DNA of 64,000 nucleotides from Rheum nobile. Lineage: Eukaryota; Streptophyta; Magnoliopsida; Caryophyllales; Polygonaceae. The stretch's first letter is position 1; each line of letters opens with the position of its first letter. A program made the translations under genes and the position numbers. The notes under the pieces are model-generated. The model saw only the letters and a program-made list of their open reading frames with translations. It was not told where the DNA came from and ran no database searches. Where the stretch lies: assembly GCA_027886185.1 (NCBI GenBank), contig WOAB01000878.1, positions 2,802,001 through 2,866,000 of the forward strand, written 5' to 3'. This document shows, piece by piece, positions 45,428-55,902 of this stretch.

Positions 45428-45525
45428 ACTACTCCATATAACAACAACACCCTTCTCAATCACATATATTATATATGTACGTCCACAATTCTTAATTATC
45501 CATCATCGCCACGCTGCTACAAAAC

Positions 45526-46340
45526 ATGAAGGTGCACCAGCAGTTCCCACGTGGATTCTGGGATCTCCATCTCACTCACAGCAACTCTTCTCCCTGCACC
45601 AACCGCCACCTCCGCCCTCTCGCGCTCGACGCCGTCGCCTTCGTCAGCCCTCAAGATGTAACCAAAGCCACGCCTCAGGTATGTATATCATCATTTACCA
45701 AAACGCCCTTCATTTCTAAGGCTTCGTACGTACATGTATAATTAGCCTTATATTGTATGCATAGGTGGAAAGTCAAGCTGGGGGAACACGTTGGAACCCG
45801 ACTCAAGAACAGATAGGCATCCTGGAGATGCTCTACTCGAGGGGAATGCGCACTCCCAACTCCCAGCAGATCGAGCACATCGCCGTCCACCTCAGCAAGT
45901 TCGGCAAAATCCAGGGCAAAAACGTCTTCTATTGGTTCCAAAACCACAAGGCTCGCGAGAGGCAAAAGCTCAAGCGCCTTGGTACTCCCAAGACGGCGTC
46001 GTTTTTGAGTTTTCACACCTCTACGGTACCTACATTAATTATATATGCATGCTGTTACAAGTTGAACGTACTATACACATGTAATTGGGTTAATACATAT
46101 ATTGTACCTTTCTTGGGGTCAAATTAGCTAGGCTAATTACAAATTGGGAATGTATAATTAATGCAGGAAAAGCCAGGGATAGAGGAGCCAACTACAAGCA
46201 AGAAGAAGCGCACAATTTGGACATTCGAGAGCTTAATAGAAGAGAGTAGTCGCGCTTTTAACAATAAAGGGGAGGAAGATGGATCAAAGAAGACTCTAGA
46301 GCTCTTCCCACTACACCCAGAAGCTAGGCAAATGAATTAA
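45526..46340 (+). CDS. WOX4: WUSCHEL-related homeobox 4 (WOX4-like), complete
   Basis: Homeodomain transcription factor. In Arabidopsis, WOX4 keeps vascular cambium stem cells dividing downstream of the CLE41/PXY signal, and acts in the nucleus. Exons 45526-45678, 45765-46025 and 46167-46340, all introns GT-AG and phase 0, give 195 residues. The N-terminus MKVH..F..GFWD and RLRPLA-like NRHLRPLAL are WOX4-type. Homeodomain at residues 59-123: RWNPTQEQIGILEMLYSRG, then RTPNSQQIEHI and GKIQGKNVFYWFQNHKARER (third-helix DNA-contact residues intact). WUS box TLELFPLH at 181-188, the usual WOX4 form, which mediates TOPLESS-dependent repression in the family. A basic KKKR lies at 150-153. Arabidopsis WOX4 is about 250 residues; this one is shorter between homeodomain and WUS box and before the homeodomain. 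The start is the first ATG after the TATA candidate. No frame damage is seen. Confidence 0.95.
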
Positions 46341-46672
46341 GGGTGTTTAGTTCCTTATTGTAATAAATTTTATCATAAGTAATTATTAAATGTAACAGAG
46401 CTAGGGTTTTCTTTTTCCAATTAATGTGATGTGATGATATATTTCTTCATCTGGGCCCCTTGCCTGCTAGCTTTTCTTTCTTCTTTCTCCATTCCATTCC
46501 AATTCAAATGGGTGGGTTGTGGGAAAAGAAGAGGGAGAAGGTGTTTGTTATTTGAAATTTGTAGCCCTCCAATCCAATTAGTCAATTAATTTTAGTGTAT
46601 CCCCTACCTACAGTAGCTATCTCTTTCTTCTGATCATAGTACTATTAATATATATATATTTAGGCAATGGCT
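46341..46672. other. WOX4 3' UTR and spacer
   Basis: No gene. A (TA)n tract sits at about 46648-46660, next to the inverted-repeat element. The spacer between the WOX4 stop and that element is only about 330 bp. Confidence 0.5.
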
Positions 46673-46710
46673 AAATACACGCGAATATTTAACTATATCG
46701 ATGCTATTTT

Positions 46711-46870
46711 ACACGCTTATCTTACGCGTGTGGTTTTACACGCTTAAGGTAAGCGTGCAGGGATACTGTGGGTATTTTGAAATACAACTCACGGTTCTTA
46801 CACGCTTAACTTAAACGTGTAGGTTTTTTTTTTTGCAAGTTTAAAAGCACACGCTTACCTTAAGCGTGTA
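46711..46870. repeat. Cluster of ACACGCTTA/TAAGCGTGT palindromes, left arm
   Basis: Four imperfect 21-23-bp palindromes at about 46711-46731, 46738-46757, 46799-46822 and 46849-46870. Five counterparts lie in the right arm at about 50246-50429. Confidence 0.85.
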
Positions 46871-47194
46871 GGCACTAATTTTATTTTTTTCAAACTTGCA
46901 TTTTTTCCATAATCATGTAGAGAATTTCAATACGAGTTCGTACGTATAAAATTCGTCCAAAACAGACATCGTTTGCCCCTCCAAAAGCCCAAAAAACGAA
47001 GCCTTCCTACCCATTTTTTTTACAATTTCGTGCCCGGTATATAGCGCATTGTAGTGAAAATTTTTGGTATTTTCTGCATTTTTCTACTATAATTTTGTAT
47101 AAAATTTTAATACGAGCCCGTACATATAAAATACATCCAAAACGGATATCGTTTTCCCCTCCAAAAAGCCAAAAAACGATAATAGAAACTTTAG

Positions 47195-49905
47195 CAACTA
47201 TAGTATATAAGTAATAAGTTCGTAATACTTAACTATAATGCATAATTATACTTTATAAGTAATAAATTTGTAATATTTAACCATAATGCATACCTATAGT
47301 ATATAAGTAATAAGTTCATAATAATACTTAACCATAATGTGTAACTATAGTATATAAGTAATAAGTTTGTAATACTTAACTATAATACATAACTATAGTA
47401 TATAAGTAATAAGTACGTAATACTTAATTATAATGCATAACTATACTTTATAACTAATATATTTTGTAATACTTAACTATAATACGTAACTATAGTATAT
47501 AAGCAATAAGTTCATAATACTTATAGGATATAACCATAGTATATAACTAAGGGATATAACCATAAGATATAACCAAATTGGATATAACTATAAGATATAT
47601 CATAATATATAACTATAGGATATAACGATATGATATAATCAAATTGGATATAACTATAAGATATAACCATAGTATATAACTATAGGATATAACGATATGA
47701 TATAACCAAATTAGATATAACTATAGGATATAACCATAGTATATAACTAAATGATATAACCATAGTATATAACCATAGGATATAACTATAAGATATAACT
47801 ATAATATATAACTATAGGATATAACCATATTATATAACTAAAGGATATAACCATAGTATATAACTATAGGATATAACCAAATTGGATATAACTATAAGAT
47901 ATAATCAAATTGGATATAACTATAAGATATAACCATATTATATAATTATAGGATATAACGATATGATATAACCAAATTGGATATAACTATAAGATATAAC
48001 CATAGTATATAATTATAGGATATAACCATAAGATATAACCAAATTGGATATAACTATAATATATAACTATAGGATATAACCATAGTATATAACTAATATA
48101 TTTTGTAACACTTAACTATAATACATAACTATAATATATAAGTAATAAGTTCATAATACTTATAGGATATAACCATAATATATAACTAAAGGATATAACC
48201 ATATTATATAACTATAGGACATAACCATAAGATATAACCAAATTGGATATAACCAAATTGGATATAACTAAAGGATATAACCATAACATATAACCAAATT
48301 GGATATAACTATAAGATATATCATAATATATAATTATAGGATATAACGATATGATATAATCAATTTGGTTATATCTTATGGTTATATCCTATAGTTATAT
48401 ACTATATAACTATAGGATATAACCAAATTGGATATAACTATAAGATATATCATAATATATAATTATAGGATATAACGATATGATATAATCAAATTGGATA
48501 TAACTATAAGATATAACCATAGTATATAACTATAGGATATAACCAAATTAGATATAACTATAAGATATAACTATAGGATATAACCATAAGATATAACCAA
48601 ATTGGATATAACTATAAGATATAACTATAGGATATAACCAAATTGGATATAACTATAAGATATAATCATAGAGTTTGGATCATATGCGGAGCACTCTTCC
48701 CGTGCGGACGTGCGGAGCATGCACTTTAGGGCCTTATTTGTGCACTTTAACGTCTTATTTGTGCACTTTTTCAAAAAAAAAAAATATCATTTTCAAATTT
48801 CTTTCCAAGCATTTTTAAATTTTTTTTGCAAAAGTGCACAAATAAGGCCCTAAAGTGCACAAATAAGGCCCTATAGTGCATGTCCGTACGTCCGCACGGG
48901 AAGAGTGCTCCGCACCGGAACCGCACTCTATAATCATAATATATAATTATATGATATAACGATATGATATAATCAAATTGGATATAACTATAAGATATAA
49001 CCATAGTATATAATTATAGGAAATAACAATATGATATAACCAAATTGGATATAACTATAAGATAACCATAGTATATAATTATATGATATAACGATATGAT
49101 ATAACCAAATTGGATATAACTATAAAATATAACCATAGTATATAACTATATGATATAACCATAAGATAAAACCAAATTGGATATAACTATAAGATATAAC
49201 CATAATATATAACTATATGATATAACCATAGTATATAACTCATATATTTTGTAATACTTAACTATAATACGTAACTATAGTATATAATAAATAAGTTCAT
49301 ACTACTTATCATAATGCGTAACTATAGTTTATAACTAATATATTTTGTAATACTTAACTATAATACGTAACTATAGTATATAAGTAATAAGTTCATAATA
49401 CTTAACTATAGTATACAAGTAATAAGTTCGTAATACTTTACCATAATGTGTAACTATGGTATATAAGTAATAAGTACATAATACTTAATTATAATGCATA
49501 ACTATACTTTATAACTAATATATTTTATAATACTTAAATATAATACTTAACTATAGTATATAAGTAATAAGTTCTTAACACTTAACTATAGTATATAAGT
49601 AATAAGTTCGTAATACTTAACCATAATGTGTAACTATAGTATATAAGTAATAAGTACGTAATACTTAATTATAATGCATAGCTATACTTTATAACTAATA
49701 TATTTTGTAATACTTAACTATAATACATAACTATAGTATATAAGTAATAAGTTCATAATACTTAACTATAGTATATAAGTAATAAGTTCGTACTTATTAC
49801 TTAATACTTAACTATAGTATATAAGTAATAAGTTCATAATACTTAACTATAATATATAAGTTCATAATACACATTATAGTTAAGTATTACAAAATATTTT
49901 ACTTA
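47195..49905. repeat. AT-rich tandem repeat core (13-15-bp and about 35-bp units)
   Basis: The centre is built of 13-15-bp variants of GGATATAACTATA (ggatataaccata, agatataaccaaatt, agtatataactat). The outer parts (47200-47500, 49200-49900) repeat a longer unit, 'taatacttaactatagtatataagtaataagttcg'. Over 2.6 kb with no gene. A short inverted segment (48361-48410) reads the same unit on the other strand. Confidence 0.9.
48671..48928. mobile_element. 258-bp MITE inside the tandem array
   Basis: Flanked by the 10-bp repeat TATAATCATA (48661-48670, 48929-48938). Inverted ends of about 90 bp: GAGTTTGGATCATATGCGGAGCACTCTTCC on the left pairs with GAGTGCGGTTCCGGTGCGGAGCACTCTTCC on the right. Each arm then carries 'agggccttatttgtgcacttt' repeats. 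The size of the duplication fits a Mutator-like MITE, but the flank word resembles the surrounding array, so the duplication could be partly coincidental. Confidence 0.68.
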
Positions 49906-50475
49906 AATACTATAGTTTCTAAAGTTTCTATTCTCGTTTTTTGGCTTTTTGGAGGGGAAAACGATATCCGTTTTGGATGTATTTTATATGTACGGACTCG
50001 TATTAAAATTTTATACAAAGTTATAGTAGAAAAATGCAGAAAATATCAAAAAATTTCACTACAATGCGCTATATGCCAGACACGAAATTGTAAAAAAAAT
50101 GAATAGGAAGGCTTTGTTTTTTGGGCTTTTGGAGGGGCAAACGATGTCCGTTTTGGATGAATTTTATATGTGCGGACTCGTATTGAAATTCTCTACATGA
50201 TTATGAAAAAAAAATGCAATTTTGAAAAAAAATAAATTTAGTGCCTACACGCTTAAGGTAAGCGTGTGCTTTTAAACTTGAAAAAAAAACCTACACGCTT
50301 AAGTTAAGCGTGTAGGCACACGCTTAAGTTAAGCGTGTAAGAACCGTGAGCTGTATTTTCAAAATACCCACAATATCCCTGCACGCTTACCTTAAGCGTG
50401 TAAAACCACACGCTTAAGATAAGCGTGTAAAATAGCATCGATATAGTTAAGTATTCGCGTGTATTTAGCTTTTCC

Positions 50476-52070
50476 GATAAAATACACAAGTATAATTATA
50501 GGCTACTTTGTAATCTAAGTAATTAATTTTTCTTTGTTTATTTTAATATACCATAGCATAATTATGTGTATATATAAAAATGAGCACTATTTGTAAGTAA
50601 TTATTCCCTCCCCACACACTCTTTTTTCAGTTAAATCTTGCCTCTATGTACGGACTACTCTTTAGGTTATGACTCATTTTTAACCTAAATCTCAATTAGT
50701 GATAGTTACTACATACTGTATACGTTATATTTTGCTCTCATTTACTCCTATTTTAATATTATCCAATTACTACATGTAACTCCCGTATTTAGTACACAGT
50801 GAATGGTTGGAAACAAATTATAGTCAAGATGTCTAAACGGTTATATGTCAAAATGGCTTCACTTTCCAAGTAACATTTTTCATCTATAAAAGGGCGAAAA
50901 TGGTGGTATTCCGTTCATTTGCTCTGGGCATCCATCATCTCATTCTTCTACATGGAAATTACCTTTAGAAAGCCATATAGTGAAGCTTGTAAGAGAGTGG
51001 GCAACACCTTAAAAAGACATGGTCACTGAAGTAAGCATAATTATTAAGTTAAAGATGTGAATGAGGATTCTCGATTGTCGATGATGCAAGTATATATCCA
51101 CCTCACGATAAACTATCCTTGATTATATGTATTTGGATCTCTTTTGTAGTCTACAATACTTACATATATCGGTTTAAATTTATTAATATAATTGTCTTTT
51201 GATCGAGATAGGTTAATTTTATGTGAAGATGTCAGAGAATTGGATAATCTAATATCACTATTGAGGCATCGATTGTTTACATCATACACCCATAGCTTTC
51301 ACTAGAAGGAGGACAAAGACAATCGATTTAGGATGACTGATTGTTAGTAACGAATAAAGCAAACTATTTTATGGACGATGTAAACCCTTCAACTATTGGT
51401 AGCATAAATTCAATTAGGTTTGTATTTTTAGTTCCTTTTTTGTACTAAATCGTTTTAGGTAGGTGTGTTGTTATTTTGGTTAAAGATGATTTTTATTGTT
51501 TTATTTTATACATATTCATTTTACACTCATCATGTATATATACTAAAGCTGGCCTCATTTGTGTTGGTCTAGAGGAATTAATCAAGGATGGAAGCCGGAA
51601 TAATAGACATGTACTCACTCTCACATATGAAATGTACAAGAAAGAAGTTATGAATTATAATTTCGCTAAGAAGAGTAAGCATGTACCGATAAAATAACTA
51701 ATATACTTTTAAATAAAATATAATAAGGTTTAAGAATATGCAGAGTCACCAATTATTTATATTACTCCGTATTTAATAAGAATAGGAAGTAATGACTAAT
51801 AATTATTAATTAAAATGATATATATCATAGCATTTTAATCACTAATTATTTAGATTAAACTTATGACCAAAATAAAAAAAATAAAATTATACTTCGTACA
51901 ATCATAGCATTTTATACCTAAAATAAGTAGATATTACATTTCTTTTGTCAAGATTTAGATATTACATTTAAATCCATATCAAACAATATATCGTCTAAGA
52001 TAAAACATGAAACAACAATCCATATATTAGAAACTCAAATTTAAACCGTGACACTACATATACACAAAAG
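50476..52070. other. AT-rich intergenic DNA, no supported gene
   Basis: No recognisable protein. An open frame at 51476-51697 has no family likeness and unremarkable composition. The last part may belong to the Helitron whose 3' end is at 52101; its 5' end was not found. Confidence 0.4.
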
Positions 52071-52101
52071 GCCCGTGCGAAGCACGAGCTTTAATTTCTA
52101 G
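52071..52101 (+). mobile_element. Helitron-type 3' terminus
   Basis: Hairpin GCCCGTGC-GAA-GCACGAGC (one mismatch, 52071-52089) followed by eight bases and CTAG (52098-52101), then T. A short stem 8-12 bp before CTRR, with a host T after it, is the standard Helitron end, and the GCCCGTGCGAAGCACG stem is common in plant Helitrons. Confidence 0.65.
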
Positions 52102-52568
52102 TTGCACAAAAAGTTGTCTATATGAATTTATTGTGTACGTTTGACTATGTGCAATTGGAGACAAATTAAGCTTTTGGTAAGCATTAGGTTAAGCTACAAA
52201 TACAACAAAGTGAAAAAATGAAGGACACTGAAGTCCAAGCAGCAATTTCTAGTGACACCTTTGCTACATTCCTCACTCTGTCGTTTCTATCCATCCGACT
52301 ATCTTTTTATGCCCTTTTTCAGGTTTAAAAATGACACCTCCACAGTCCACACTCCACATTGCATGCAGCACGCCTACATGTATTATTGTGTGATTTCTGA
52401 CTATAGTGTCAACTGACTGAAAGGGATTTATCAGGCATGTTTGGTAACCAGTGGGGCCTTACTCTGTCTTGGCGGGAAAACCATAAGTTTGAGGACTTCG
52501 TGTTAATTAAATTTCAAATTAGGCCCATGTTTAACATCCCACAATAACCGGATTTGACGAGTAAGTTA

Positions 52569-53048
52569 GGCTGTGTTCGACGTAAGTTATAGAATGTTAT
52601 TAGAGGTTTGTATTATTTAAAATCTATTTTTTTATGTGTTTGGTAGTACAAGGTTTTTTAGAGGGTTAAGATTTCAAGAGGTTTTTGAGGAGGTTTAAAA
52701 ATGAAAAATAAGAACCTACTAAAAGAAAAGTTAATAAAGGTTTGACATGGTTATCATAATTTTATTCTCAAAATATCCAAAATCACATACCAGTGGTAAA
52801 AAAAATTCTAAAAAAACAACCCTTATGATATTTTTATTTGAAACATATTTAAAATTTTTGTCTCCCCAAACACTCAAATAACTTTTCTACTAGGTTTTAA
52901 AAACCTTCATCTAGAGTCCCCAAACCCTTATGATATTTTCTACTAGGTTTTGAAAAGTTACAAAAAATCTCTAAAAAACCTTCATCTTGTAAAAAACCTT
53001 TCAAAAAATCTCAACCTCTTCAAAAACCCTGTTTTGCCGAACATAGCC
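52569..53048. mobile_element. Tourist/Harbinger-like MITE, 480 bp
   Basis: Begins GGCTGTGTTCGACG, ends CGAACATAGCC, and is flanked by TTA (52566-52568 and 53049-53051). Inside, 'aggtttttgaggaggttt'-like sequence on the left is complementary to 'aaaaaccttcatcttgtaaaaaacc' on the right. A TTA duplication and a GGC..TGTTCGG end suit PIF/Harbinger MITEs. The adjoining open frame at 52950-53222 overlaps it and is not a gene. Confidence 0.7.
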
Positions 53049-53269
53049 TTAAATTTGTACCGCAATAATTTAGATGTTGAAGACGAATCTGAAACTTCGA
53101 CAATCTTAGACTCCTTCCAATCTTGTTCCCAGTATCATACGAGCATAAATAGACGGGACTTTGTCTCTCGTAAGACCCTCCGACGCTCAAGTCAAATCTT
53201 CTTTCGTAGAGATGAAGGCTAGAGTTTCAGAACGTTCAATTAGATAATAACAATAATAAAAATAAATGG

Positions 53270-54640
53270 ACGAAATAGTACCTAATCTCCCATTTTACAA
53301 AACATTTTGCAAAAATACCTTTTTTTTAGTGTTTCATGCATGCCTAAAAAAGTTGAAAAAATATCCAAAATAATTGCAAAAATGCCCAAATCTAAAAATG
53401 AATTATTAAGAAAAACATAAATTTATTGATTCATTATCTTTTTCTTTCATTTTTAAAAACAAAACAATGATTTTAAAAAGAAAAGAAATAAAAAAACATA
53501 TAAGATGACATCTATCTCCGTCTCCAAAACTCATTCTCACCATTGTCTACCACAAAACCTCAAGCTCTCTTCAAACCTTCGTTGTCATCCTCGACCCGGA
53601 CCAAGAAAGCTTGTTTTTCTCTTGAATCGAGCTTGTTTTTATCAGAAATCGATCCAAAGCAATTACAAGTCACAAAATCTCCATTTCATCTCGTGTGACA
53701 ACCCTAAAATTCCATTCCACTCTCACGATTTGTCCCGAAGAACCCACACTTGTTGAATCCGTCTCCAACCAAACTAATTCCATTACTAGATTGACTTTAT
53801 CCCATGAATACTACTCCCACGGTAAGGTTGAAAAAGGATCCCGTCAGGATAAGATTTGAAGTGTGACAGTAACAAAACTTACTCATGGATGCTTCTATGG
53901 ATTACAACAGTGGTGTTCGAAAAAATGATGAAAGCAATGGTGAAGGAGGAACGGATTAAGTTTCAAGGTTGATAAGAAGAATGTCAGGATGAAACGGATA
54001 AGCTGACAAGAAGATAACAAAATCGTTTTTTGAAGATTCCATTAAATCTTTAGTGTGGAATTAGTAGCTCATACCCCCAGTTTTTAAACCTCTTTGCAAA
54101 AATACCTTGGTTTTTACAATTTTGCAAGAATGCATAAAATAGTTAAGCTTATATCCAAAATAACAGCAACAAATACCCAAACTATAAAAAACTTTTTTTA
54201 AAGAAAAAGATAAATTCTAAATTTCATTAATAATTTTTTTTATTTCAAAAAATATAATAATAATATTTAACAAAAAACTAAAACTTTAGATATCTCTAAT
54301 AACTCTCCCTCCTTTATCTTCATTTCACAATTCCCTCCTTCTCTTTCTCTGCACCACGCCTCTCACAATTCTCAGATCTCTTTCCTCTCTCTGCCTCGCC
54401 GCCTCACCATGATACTATTTGCAAAACAGAGAAGACCGACATGATATAATTTGTTGTATGACAGAAACGAAACTTATCCATGGTTGCTTCGGCGAAGATT
54501 ACAGATGACGACTTCGAAAGAAAAAAAAAATGATGAACAAATGGAGTTAAGGTGAATCAAAATAGTGTCACGGTGGGGGTGAAAAGAATATTGCAAAATC
54601 GTATTTTTAAGATCTCACAAAATCTTTGATTTCCATCATT
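53270..54640. repeat. Diverged tandem duplication of a non-coding unit
   Basis: 53280-54055 and 54065-54640 share the same order of segments: 'ttttgcaaaaatacctt', 'gaaaaaatatccaaaataa', 'gcccaaa/tacccaaa', 'gtgtgacagtaacaaaacttactcatgg' against 'tgtatgacagaaacgaaacttatccatgg', and 'gattacaacagtggt.ttcgaaa' against 'gattacagatgacgacttcgaaa'. Clear but low identity by eye. The first copy contains an open frame (53505-53756) that the second does not keep, which argues against coding. Confidence 0.6.
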
Positions 54641-55902
54641 AGTAATCGTGGTTATAGAAGGGATGGAAAAAAACACGCTTAATGGTAAGTATTTCCTTTT
54701 TTTCTTCAATATTTTCTTTTTCCATTTTTTAATATTTTTTCAGTACTCCATACCACAACAACTATTCAACAGTTTACATATCGCAAGAATAAATATTGAA
54801 GTACACCAAACTAAAACTCGTGTCAATAAAATTCTGCATCATGTTAATTGAAAGTCCATAAGATCTTGTCACCAAAAAGACAATTTACTGGATGACAGGA
54901 TAAATATTCAAGTACGTCAGAATTAATATGAAGGTCGATAAAAATCTTATATCTTGTCCGATTAACATGTTAAATAAAAGAGACTACCAGGACTAATGAT
55001 GTGTTCTTGCCTCCGATGATGGTCAAGTGTCGAAGGCGACCTTGGATCTAGTCTTGGGTAGGAAGTCACAAGTCTCGTTGTCAAGCCTGCCGTGGAAACC
55101 TTGGGTGAAACCCTTGTTAATTTGCACGAAAGGCTGACAGAGGGGTGGCAAGGTGAACAATAACTTTTGAGGTTTATTGACACGGTGGTTACTGGGAGCG
55201 AACCCGGTGGCGGTGGAGTGGGTGTCACGACAGCAAAGGTAGTGGCGAAGGAGAGTGTCACGATGAGTGTCATGACAACGATGGCGAGGGCGATGGCGTG
55301 AGCGATGGAGTGGGTTCGATGGTGGGTGCGATAGTGATGACGAAGTCAATGGCGCGAGCAGTGAGACGAGCGACGGCGGCGACGTTGGACTGGGTGCGAT
55401 AGCGGGTGCGATGGAAATCGATGGGTTGCTTGAAGGTCAAGCTTTACCGTAGCGTCGACGGCAGAGTGAAGGAGATGCGAAGATAGACTTTCCTCGAAGG
55501 ATATCAAGCGTTGCCATAGCGTCGGCGACGGAGTGAAGGGGATGCGAAGATAGATATATGGTTGACGTCCGATCAAAGGAAGGAGGATAAACACTTGACT
55601 TAAGCTTTGATTAAATTTAGACGTGAACAATAACAATAGACAAAGTTGGCTTCAATAGTAAATGCGAGACTCGGATGGGCCGAGTCTTGCCTAACGGGCT
55701 AGCCCACGCGACACACGTGGGGCACACACCCTAAAATAGAAATAGCTATAAATGGAAACTACTAAAATAAGAAAGTACCAAAAATAGAAATGTCTCAAAA
55801 TAGCAATGTCTAACACTTAGCAAATAAACCTCTAAATGACTAAGGATAGGCACCGTGGCGGCGGCGAGGCATTGGACGCGGACACGGGGAGCAGTGGCTA
55901 CG
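54641..55902. other. Non-coding region left of the CRM-like pol
   Basis: 54960-55400 is rich in 'gatggcgagggcgatggcgtgagc' type words and gives open frames on both strands through composition. 55640-55850 has repeated 'aaaatagaaat' words. The 3' LTR and polypurine tract of the CRM-like element should lie here, but I could not place them. Confidence 0.45.

Larger units (their letters stand above)
46673..50475. mobile_element. Large inverted-repeat element with palindromic arms and tandem-repeat core
   Basis: About 3.8 kb. The left arm (46673 to about 47205) and right arm (about 49912-50475) are inverted copies, from GGnAA..GCTAAATACACGCGAAT at the ends inward to 'ccctccaaaaagccaaaaaacga'. The distal part of each arm carries several short palindromes of the form ACACGCTTAmskTAAGCGTGT (four left, five right). 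The core is tandem repeats, with no open frame of note. It could be a non-autonomous Mutator-like or foldback element. No clean target duplication was found, so the class is unsettled. Confidence 0.7.

Noticed and set aside
45675..46016. Minus-strand frame over the WOX4 homeodomain
   Set aside because: Antisense of a clear conserved exon; no similarity of its own.
47195..49905. CRISPR-like or centromeric satellite array
   Set aside because: Units vary in length without spacers, and the array is bounded by inverted arms in a plant genome. It is the core of one element, not an open-ended satellite.
46673..50475. 9-bp or TA target duplication for the large inverted-repeat element
   Set aside because: Flanks 'atatattta' and 'gataaaata' do not match, and shifting the ends by a few bases did not help, so no duplication is claimed.
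51476..51697. 73-codon frame on the + strand, possible small gene
   Set aside because: AT-rich context, no recognisable family, no splice or promoter support; too weak to call.
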